11,090 nucleotides of DNA from contig JAGWTL010000067.1 in NCBI GenBank assembly GCA_028869035.1, forward strand, positions 1-11,090, given 5' to 3'. The notes beneath the pieces are model-generated. The model was given only the letters and a program-made list of their open reading frames with translations, was not told the origin of the DNA and made no database searches. Of the stretch, positions 5,740-11,090 are shown piece after piece. Numbering within the stretch: position 1 is the first letter of the stretch; each line of letters starts with the position of its first letter. The position numbers and the translations under genes are program-made. Source of the stretch: Burkholderiales bacterium (GTDB lineage: Bacteria; Pseudomonadota; Gammaproteobacteria; Burkholderiales; Burkholderiaceae_C).

Positions 5740-6699
5740 ATGAGATCCCAATTCCAGTTGCTGCTGGCCTGCGTGATGGCCTGGGCTGCAGTTTCCAGTC
5801 ATGCACAAGGCGAGCGTCCGATCACGATCGTCGTTCCAACCGCCGCCGGCGGGGGCAATGACGCCATGGCCCGAACGATCGGTCAGAAAATGAGTGTGCT
5901 GCTCCAGCGGCCGGTCATCGTCGACAACAAGGCGGGTGCGAATGGCGCTCTGGCGGCGGAATACGTGGCCCGGGCGGTGCCGGATGGCCACACCCTGATG
6001 TTCGGCTACATCGCCACCCATGCGATGAACCCCGCACTGCAGAAGCTGCGCTATGACCCCGTCAAGGACTTCGAGCCGGTCGGCCGCGTGGGGTATTCGC
6101 CCACCCTCATGGTGCTCAACCCCGCCGTGAAAGCCAGGGATGTGAAGGACCTGGTCCGGATGGTCAAGGACCAGCCGGATGCCTACAGCTTTGCTTCGGC
6201 GGGCAATGGCACCGCTCCCCACTTCACGGCGGAACTGTTCAAGCTCTCGACCCGGACCCGCTTGCTGCACGTGCCCTACAAAGGCTCTGCGCCGGCCGTC
6301 ATGGACACCATCAGCGGGCAGACCCAGCTGATGTTTCCCAGCCTGTTCACCGCGCTGCCCTACGTCAAGGCGGGCAAGCTCAAGGCGCTGGCCATCGCCG
6401 GATCGCGTCGCTCGCAGGTGCTGCCGGACGTGCCCACGCTGAAGGAACTGGGCGTGGAGGGTGTCGAGGTCGACCAATGGTACGGGCTCTTTGCCCCGGC
6501 CGGGACCCCCAGGGAGACCATCGTCAGGCTGAACCAGGCCTTGAACAAGGCGCTGGTGGACCCGGAGATCGTCAAGCGCATCGAAGGCCATGGGGCGGAT
6601 GTGGAGGCCAGCACGCCCGAGCAGTTGGCCGAGCTGGTGAAAACCGATCTCGCGAAATGGCGGGGCGTGGTGCAGCGTGCCGGGCTGGCAGCGGATTGA
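5740..6699 (+). CDS. Bug-family (TctC-like) periplasmic solute-binding receptor of a tripartite tricarboxylate-type transporter
   Basis: The 319-residue protein has a Sec signal peptide (MRSQFQLLLACVMAWAAVSS, cleavage likely HA|QG after residue 22) and then the full Bug fold: PITIVVPTAAGGGNDAMAR (27-45), the VDNKAGANG loop (61-69), DGHTLMFGYIATHAMNP (82-98), YDPVKDFEPV (105-114), the LHVPYKGSAPAVMD ligand loop (176-189) and QWYGLFAPAGTP (246-257). Bug receptors bind carboxylates and other small acids, often without a linked transporter; TctA/TctB membrane genes are absent here too. It is the first gene of an operon whose second product is a GalD tautomerase with another Bug domain, and it is divergent from a LysR regulator. 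That context suggests an aromatic-derived di- or tricarboxylate as ligand (inference). Start fixed by AAGGAAGG 5 bases upstream. Confidence 0.92.
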   Translation: MRSQFQLLLACVMAWAAVSSHAQGERPITIVVPTAAGGGNDAMARTIGQKMSVLLQRPVIVDNKAGANGALAAEYVARAVPDGHTLMFGYIATHAMNPALQKLRYDPVKDFEPVGRVGYSPTLMVLNPAVKARDVKDLVRMVKDQPDAYSFASAGNGTAPHFTAELFKLSTRTRLLHVPYKGSAPAVMDTISGQTQLMFPSLFTALPYVKAGKLKALAIAGSRRSQVLPDVPTLKELGVEGVEVDQWYGLFAPAGTPRETIVRLNQALNKALVDPEIVKRIEGHGADVEASTPEQLAELVKTDLAKWRGVVQRAGLAAD

Positions 6700-6704
6700 G
6701 CCGC

Positions 6705-8756
6705 ATGTCCGGCAGAAAGATCCCTTGTGTGCTGATGCGCGCGGGCACCTCCCGCGGTCCGTTTTTCCTGCGCGAATGGCTGCCCGAGAACGAGCAGGAG
6801 CGTGACCAGGTCCTGATTGGCGCCATCGGTGCGTCCGATCCCTTGCAGCTGGACGGGGTGGGTGGCGGCAGCACGCTCAACAGCAAGGTGGCGATCGTGT
6901 CGCGGTCCTCGCGGCCCGGTTGCGATCTGGACTACCTGTTTGCGCAGGTGGGGGTGGGCCACCAGTCGGTGGACACCCGTCCGAATTGCGGCAACATGCT
7001 GGCCGGCGTGGCGCCCTTCGCGATCGAGCAGGGCCTGGTGCCGGCCGAAGAAGGCCGCACCACCGTGCGCATCCACAACGTCAACACCGGCGCGACCATC
7101 GAGTCCACCGTATGCACCCCTGGCCGTCAGGTCACCTACGAAGGCGACGCCCGGATCGATGGCGTGGCGGGAACGGCCGCGCCCATCCTGCTGAACTTCC
7201 TGGACGCCTGGGGCGCCGTCACGGGCAAGGTGTTTCCCACGGGCCAGCGTATCGATGTGGTGGACGGCCTGGAGGTGACCTGCATCGATGCGGCCATGCC
7301 CCTGATGATCCTGCGTGCCAGTGATCTGGGCGTCACCGGCCGCGAGCGCCCCGCGGAACTGGACGCTCATGCGACCCTGCTCGCGCGCATCGAAAAACTG
7401 CGCATCCTGATGGGCGCGCGCATGGGGCTCGGCGACGTCACCCACAGTGTGATCCCCAAACCCGTGCTGGTCAGCCCCGGGGACCATCCCGACAGCATCG
7501 TCTCGCGCTATTTCACCCCCCACCAATGCCACGCCTCGCATGCGGTGACCGGGGCCATCGGGGTCAGCACGGCTTTTGCACTGCCCGGCACGGTGGCCAG
7601 CGGCGTGGCCAGGCCCCCCGGGCGCCATCCGCTGGCGGTCGTCCATCCGCAAGGCCAGATCGACCTGGATGTCGAGATCGCGGCGCAGGGCGACGACGTG
7701 GCCGTCGTGCGCGCCGCCCTGGTGCGCACGGCCCGCAAGATCATGCAGGGGGAGATGCACCTGCCGGCGTATGTCTTCCCGGCCAGGACGGCCGAGGCAG
7801 GCGCAGACCCGGCCGCGGAACCGGAACCTTTCCCGCAGGAGGAGGTCAGGATCATTGTTCCCACCAGCGCCGGCGGCGGCAACGACACCATGGCCCGCAT
7901 CCTGACGCGCAAACTCGGGCCCGCACTGGGGCAGGTCGTGAGTGTGGAGAACCGCACGGGCGCCAACGGCAGTGTGGCGGCCGAGTACGTGGCGGCCTCC
8001 CGGCGCGACGGCCACACGCTGATGTTCGGCTACATCGCCACCCATGGCATCAACCCGGTACTGCAAACCTTGTGTTATGACCCCCTCGAGGATTTTGCGC
8101 CGGTGGGCCTGGTGGGGTACTCCCCCACGGTGCTGGTCGTCAACACGGCGCTGCCGGTGCAGGATGTGCCCGCGCTGATCAAACTGCTGCAGTCCTCCGC
8201 GGCGGGGCGTCAGCACTATGCCTCGGCGGGCGAGGGGACCCTCCCCCACCTGGCCGCCGAGATGTTCTTGCGCACCCTGGGGGTGGCGGGGCAGGAAGGC
8301 CTGCACCACGCAGGCGCCGCGCCCGCCATCGGCGCGATGGTGCGGGGCCAGTCGCAATGGATGTTCCCCAGCCTGTTCAGTGCCCTGCCTTACCTGAAGA
8401 GCGGCAAGCTCAGACTTCTGGCCGTGGCTTCGGCCGCCCGCCTGAGCGCCTGGCCTGGCGTGCCCACCCTGTCGGAGCTGGGCATCCAGGGGCTTGAATT
8501 GACACAGTGGTATGCCCTGTTTGCGCCCGCCAGGACGCCCGCACCCGTCATCATGAAATTGAACCAGGCCTTGAACCAGGTGCTGGAAGACCCGGAGGTG
8601 CGCTCGCGCATGGAGCAGGATGGCGCGCAGGTCAAGACCAGCACGCCGGAGCAACTGCTGCGGCATGTGAAAACGGAGCTTGAGCGCTGGCAGGTGCTGG
8701 TCCGTGCCACCGGCCTGCTGCAAACGCGGGCCATGCAGGAGGCGCAGGAGCTTTGA
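6705..8756 (+). CDS. Fusion: 4-oxalomesaconate tautomerase (GalD/PrpF family) + signal-less Bug solute-binding domain
   Basis: The 683-residue protein contains two families in one uninterrupted frame. Residues 1-358 are a complete GalD-type tautomerase of the PrpF/diaminopimelate-epimerase fold: IPCVLMRAGTSRGPFFL (6-22), STLNSKVAIVSR (56-67), LDYLFAQV (75-82), PNCGNMLAGVAPFAIEQGLV (93-112), HNVNTGATIES (124-134), YEGDARIDGV (145-154), CHASHAVTGAIG (275-286), RTARKIMQGE (341-350). GalD interconverts keto and enol 4-oxalomesaconate in gallate and protocatechuate 4,5-cleavage. After a Pro/Ala/Glu linker (361-378), residues 379-671 are a Bug domain (VRIIVPTSAGGGNDTMAR, DGHTLMFGYIATHG, QWYALFAPA), closely similar to the upstream receptor but with no signal peptide and a shortened ligand loop. 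The ATG at 6705, 5 bases after the receptor stop and lacking a Shine-Dalgarno, gives the normal GalD N-terminus; the longer frame from 6477 merely overlaps the upstream gene. The likely result is a cytoplasmic enzyme with an extra domain of unknown role. Confidence 0.88.
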   Translation: MSGRKIPCVLMRAGTSRGPFFLREWLPENEQERDQVLIGAIGASDPLQLDGVGGGSTLNSKVAIVSRSSRPGCDLDYLFAQVGVGHQSVDTRPNCGNMLAGVAPFAIEQGLVPAEEGRTTVRIHNVNTGATIESTVCTPGRQVTYEGDARIDGVAGTAAPILLNFLDAWGAVTGKVFPTGQRIDVVDGLEVTCIDAAMPLMILRASDLGVTGRERPAELDAHATLLARIEKLRILMGARMGLGDVTHSVIPKPVLVSPGDHPDSIVSRYFTPHQCHASHAVTGAIGVSTAFALPGTVASGVARPPGRHPLAVVHPQGQIDLDVEIAAQGDDVAVVRAALVRTARKIMQGEMHLPAYVFPARTAEAGADPAAEPEPFPQEEVRIIVPTSAGGGNDTMARILTRKLGPALGQVVSVENRTGANGSVAAEYVAASRRDGHTLMFGYIATHGINPVLQTLCYDPLEDFAPVGLVGYSPTVLVVNTALPVQDVPALIKLLQSSAAGRQHYASAGEGTLPHLAAEMFLRTLGVAGQEGLHHAGAAPAIGAMVRGQSQWMFPSLFSALPYLKSGKLRLLAVASAARLSAWPGVPTLSELGIQGLELTQWYALFAPARTPAPVIMKLNQALNQVLEDPEVRSRMEQDGAQVKTSTPEQLLRHVKTELERWQVLVRATGLLQTRAMQEAQEL

Positions 8757-8806
8757 TGCCGGTGCCCTCGCGTCCTGGCGCGACGGCGCCGTGATTCGCC
8801 GATCAG

Positions 8807-8812
8807 TACAAT
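8807..8812 (+). promoter_or_regulatory. Candidate -10 box (TACAAT) for ychF
   Basis: TACAAT matches five of six consensus bases and lies about 165 bases before the ychF start, after the end of the fusion gene. No convincing -35 occurs at 16-18 bases upstream. A small hairpin (CGAGGA/TCCTCG, 8838-8854) follows in what would be the leader. Confidence 0.35.
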
Positions 8813-8891
8813 TGGCGCCAGTTTCCCCTGGGCAAAACGAGGACAACTTCCTCGACAATGGCATCCTCCACTTGGTTTGATGCGTTTGCCG

Positions 8892-8916
8892 CCCGGTCGC
8901 GCCAGGCGCGGTCGGG
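8892..8916. other. GC-rich hairpin between the fusion gene and ychF
   Basis: CCCG-GT-CGCGCC and GGCGCG-GT-CGGG face each other around a single A. With G-U pairs at the GT steps, the RNA stem is continuous except for the tight apical loop. No T-tract follows, so as an intrinsic terminator for the upstream operon it is imperfect; it could instead be structure in the ychF leader. The rest of the 221-base gap (8757-8977) shows no gene. Confidence 0.35.
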
Positions 8917-8966
8917 TGTCCCCACCCTGTCCGTATGGGGCAGATGGTGCGGAGGGGGTTGATTTC

Positions 8967-8972
8967 AAAGGA
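8967..8972 (+). promoter_or_regulatory. Ribosome binding site of ychF
   Basis: AAAGGA lies 5 bases before the ATG at 8978 and supports that start. Confidence 0.6.
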
Positions 8973-8977
8973 ATTCC

Positions 8978-10069
8978 ATGTCTCTCAAGTGCGGCATCGT
9001 CGGCCTGCCCAATGTCGGTAAATCCACCCTGTTCAATGCCCTGACCAAGGCGGGCATCGCGGCGGAGAACTACCCCTTCTGCACCATCGAGCCCAATGTG
9101 GGTGTGGTCGAGGTGCCGGACCCGCGCCTGCAGCAGCTGTCGGACATCGTGAAGCCCGAACGCATCGTGCCGGCCATCGTCGAGTTCGTCGACATCGCCG
9201 GCCTGGTGGCCGGCGCCAGCACCGGCGAGGGCCTGGGCAACAAGTTCCTGGCCCATATCCGCGAGACCGATGCCATCGTCAACGTGGTGCGCTGTTTTGC
9301 CGACGACAACGTGATCCACGTGGCAGGCAAGGTGGACCCGGTCTCGGACATCGAGGTGATCCAGACCGAGCTGTGCCTGGCCGACCTGGGCGCGGCCGAG
9401 AAGGCCCTGCACCGCGTGACCAAGACGGCGCGCTCGGGCGACAAGGAATCGATCAAGCTGGTGGCCATCCTGGAGAAATGTCAGGCCGCGCTCAACGAAG
9501 GCAAGCCGGTGCGCACGGTCGAGTTCAGCAAGGAAGAACAGCCCCTGCTCAAGCAGTTCTTCTTCATCACGGCCAAGCCCGCCATGTTCGTCGGCAACGT
9601 GAGCGAAGACGGCTTCGAGAACAACCCCTACCTGGACCGCCTGAAGGCATATGCCGCCACGCAGAACGCGCCGGTGGTGGCGATCTGCGCCAAGCTCGAG
9701 GCCGAGATGGCCGAGATGAGCGACGAGGACCGCCAGATGTTCCTGGAGGAACTCGGGCAGAGCGAGCCCGGCCTGAACCGCCTGATCCGCGCGGCCTACA
9801 CGCTGCTGGGCCTGCAGACCTACTTCACCGCCGGCGTCAAGGAAGTGCGGGCCTGGACCATCCATGTGGGCGACACCGGGCCGCAGGCCGCCGGCGTGAT
9901 CCACACCGATTTCGAGAAGGGCTACATCCGCGCCCAGACCATCGGCTTCGAGGACTTCATCGCCTGCAAGGGCGAGCAGGGCGCCAAGGACGCCGGCAAG
10001 ATGCGCGCCGAAGGCAAGGAGTACGTCGTCAAGGATGGCGACGTGATGAACTTCCTGTTCAGCGCCTGA
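8978..10069 (+). CDS. ychF: Redox-regulated ribosome-binding ATPase YchF (Obg family, OLA1 orthologue)
   Basis: At 363 residues it matches the E. coli protein in length and order of parts. The P-loop GLPNVGKST is at 9-17, followed by NYPFCTIEPNVG (31-42), the G3-type DIAGLVAGASTGEGLGNKFL (72-91) and NVVRCF (102-107). The base-specificity motif is NVSE (207-210) rather than the GTPase NKxD, which is why this family uses ATP. The C-terminal TGS domain (about 278-361) includes LQTYFTAGVKEVRAWT, IHTDFEKGYIRAQTI and the near-invariant ending VKDGDVMNFLF. YchF binds ribosomes and is tied to stress and redox response; Cys35 in the CTIEPN segment matches a cysteine implicated in redox control in E. 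coli. Its usual partner pth is not next to it here; a DUF3095 gene follows after 10 bases. Confidence 0.97.
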   Translation: MSLKCGIVGLPNVGKSTLFNALTKAGIAAENYPFCTIEPNVGVVEVPDPRLQQLSDIVKPERIVPAIVEFVDIAGLVAGASTGEGLGNKFLAHIRETDAIVNVVRCFADDNVIHVAGKVDPVSDIEVIQTELCLADLGAAEKALHRVTKTARSGDKESIKLVAILEKCQAALNEGKPVRTVEFSKEEQPLLKQFFFITAKPAMFVGNVSEDGFENNPYLDRLKAYAATQNAPVVAICAKLEAEMAEMSDEDRQMFLEELGQSEPGLNRLIRAAYTLLGLQTYFTAGVKEVRAWTIHVGDTGPQAAGVIHTDFEKGYIRAQTIGFEDFIACKGEQGAKDAGKMRAEGKEYVVKDGDVMNFLFSA

Positions 10070-10079
10070 GCGGCACGGC

Positions 10080-11090
10080 ATGGCGCAAGATCTCGATCCC
10101 TACCTGCAGGCAGGTCAGGTCACCCGCCTGGCCGACTGGATTCGCGGTGCGTCCTATACGCCGCTGCCGGACGACTGGGTCGTCTTCGTGGCCGACGTGG
10201 CGCAGTCGACCCCGGCCATTGCCGCCGGCCGCTACAAGACGGTCAATGCCCTGGGCGTGGCCTGTATCGTGGCGGTCACCAACGCCTGCCGTGACGATCG
10301 CATCCCCTACAGCTTCGGGGGTGACGGTGCCGCCTTCGTCGTGCCGCCGTCCCTGCAGGCCGCGGTGGGTGCCGTCCTGCTGGGCTTGAGCGAACAGACT
10401 GCGCCGGCCCTGGGCCTGCAATTGCGCGTTGGTCGCGTGCCCGTCAAGACGATCCGGGCCCTGGGCAGCGATCTGCGGGTGGCCCGGCGACATTTGTCCG
10501 CGGGTTTTGACATGGCCCTCTTTTCGGGGGGTGGCTTGTCCCTGGCCGATGCGCTGGTGAAAGACCATCCGCAGCTGTATGCCGTCTCATCGAAGCGCCG
10601 ACGCAATCCCTCGGTCCAGGGCCTGGAGTGTCGCTGGAACGATGTGCCGTCGCGCAACGGCCGCATCCTCACACTGATCGTGCGTGCGAAGCACGACGAT
10701 CTCAGCCAGTTGCGGGGCTTGCTGGCGCAGATCGAGGCCCTGATCCCCCAGGCGAACCCGGTGCGTCGCGACAACCTGCCCCTGAGCTGGCCGCCGCGCC
10801 ATCTCGGGACCGAGCTTCAGATCAAACACCAACGGTCCTGGCTGCGCGCCCTGGGCCATGCGGGCCTGTGGGCGCTGACCGGCCTGTTCTCGCGGCTGCT
10901 GCGCCGGCAGGCGGCGGATGAGCGGACCGCTGCAGGCCGGTACGTGACCGGCCTGCTGGACAACACGGACCATCTGAAGTTCGATGATGTGTTTCGTGCC
11001 GTGCTGGACGTCACCGAGTCACAAGCCCAGGCGCTGGAAGCGTCCCTGCAGGCGCTGCAGGACGCCGGGCAGGTGGATTTCGGCCTGCAT
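10080..11090 (+). CDS. DUF3095 family protein (cyclase-like fold suspected), 3' end outside window
   Basis: The frame is open for 337 codons to the window edge; relatives are a little longer, so only a short C-terminal part should be missing. It matches DUF3095 by the string of conserved blocks: YTPLPDDWVVFVADVAQST (26-44), AIAAGRYKTVNALG (46-59), PYSFGGDGAAFVVPPSL (76-92), LRVGRVPV (115-122), LFSGGGLSLADALVKD (147-162) and GLECRWNDVPSRNGRILTLI (181-200). The first block (FVADVAQST) and FGGDGA recall the metal-binding strand and turn of class III nucleotide cyclases (F-x-D-I-x-x-S-T, then GD), so a nucleotide-binding or cyclase-like role is possible but unproven. It starts at the ATG 10 bases after ychF with only a weak Shine-Dalgarno and is probably cotranscribed with it. 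No membrane segment is obvious in the visible part. Confidence 0.83.
   Translation, partial: MAQDLDPYLQAGQVTRLADWIRGASYTPLPDDWVVFVADVAQSTPAIAAGRYKTVNALGVACIVAVTNACRDDRIPYSFGGDGAAFVVPPSLQAAVGAVLLGLSEQTAPALGLQLRVGRVPVKTIRALGSDLRVARRHLSAGFDMALFSGGGLSLADALVKDHPQLYAVSSKRRRNPSVQGLECRWNDVPSRNGRILTLIVRAKHDDLSQLRGLLAQIEALIPQANPVRRDNLPLSWPPRHLGTELQIKHQRSWLRALGHAGLWALTGLFSRLLRRQAADERTAAGRYVTGLLDNTDHLKFDDVFRAVLDVTESQAQALEASLQALQDAGQVDFGLH

Noticed and set aside
6477..6704. 76-residue extension of the fusion protein into the receptor gene
   Set aside because: It overlaps the receptor in another frame; the GalD fold begins right after the ATG at 6705.
6360..8864. 834-codon open frame on the minus strand opposite the fusion gene
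   Set aside because: It is antisense to two recognised domains and full of Gly/Arg/His/Ala residues typical of the shadow frame of GC-rich genes. Its resemblance to the antisense frame of the receptor gene (5650-6591) only reflects the Bug paralogy.
8680..8880. 66-codon plus-strand frame after the fusion gene
   Set aside because: It starts inside the fusion gene, has no recognisable domain or ribosome site, and Arg-rich composition typical of a shadow frame.
8390..10081. 563-codon open frame on the minus strand opposite ychF
   Set aside because: It crosses the antisense of the fusion gene, an intergenic gap and ychF; ychF is unambiguous on the plus strand.

Overview
The window is GC-rich, densely coding DNA of a betaproteobacterium, most likely Burkholderiales and probably Comamonadaceae. 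The basis is the gene content (a Bug-type solute receptor, a UbiH-like/DsbC/M61 cluster, YchF followed by a DUF3095 protein) and codon use; no rRNA or marker gene fixes the genus. No tRNA, rRNA, CRISPR array, transposase or phage gene was seen.

Layout. (1) 1-2893, minus strand: a compact three-gene cluster reading leftwards, UbiH-like FAD monooxygenase, DsbC-type periplasmic disulfide isomerase, then an M61 peptidase cut off by the left window edge. (2) 2894-3173: a 280-base divergent gap filled mostly by a 218-base element with 25-base near-perfect terminal inverted repeats and internal hairpins. (3) 3174-4088, plus strand: a MOSC-domain protein. (4) 4113-4574, minus strand: a small glycine-zipper lipoprotein, convergent with the MOSC gene. 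(5) 4697-8756: a LysR-type regulator (minus) divergent from a two-gene operon (plus). That operon holds a normal secreted Bug/TctC-type solute-binding protein and, 5 bases later, a 683-residue protein. The latter is a full 4-oxalomesaconate tautomerase (GalD/PrpF family) joined in frame to a second, signal-less Bug domain. (6) 8978-11090, plus strand: ychF and, 10 bases downstream, a DUF3095 gene cut by the right edge.

How the parts work together. Cluster 1 has the usual look of a chromosomal housekeeping neighbourhood. The LysR-Bug-GalD locus looks like a catabolic uptake/enzyme module: the LysR protein probably controls both itself and the operon through a TTGAT-N11-ATCAA site overlapping its own start codon, the first Bug protein would capture a carboxylate in the periplasm, and the GalD part would isomerise an unsaturated tricarboxylate such as 4-oxalomesaconate in the cytoplasm. 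No TctA/TctB membrane partners and no other ring-cleavage genes are in the window.

The most unusual object is the GalD-Bug fusion. A periplasmic-type receptor domain is attached to a cytoplasmic enzyme, has no export signal, and carries a two-residue deletion in its otherwise conserved VPYKG ligand loop. The second item worth following is the 218-base inverted-repeat element between ubiH and the MOSC gene.
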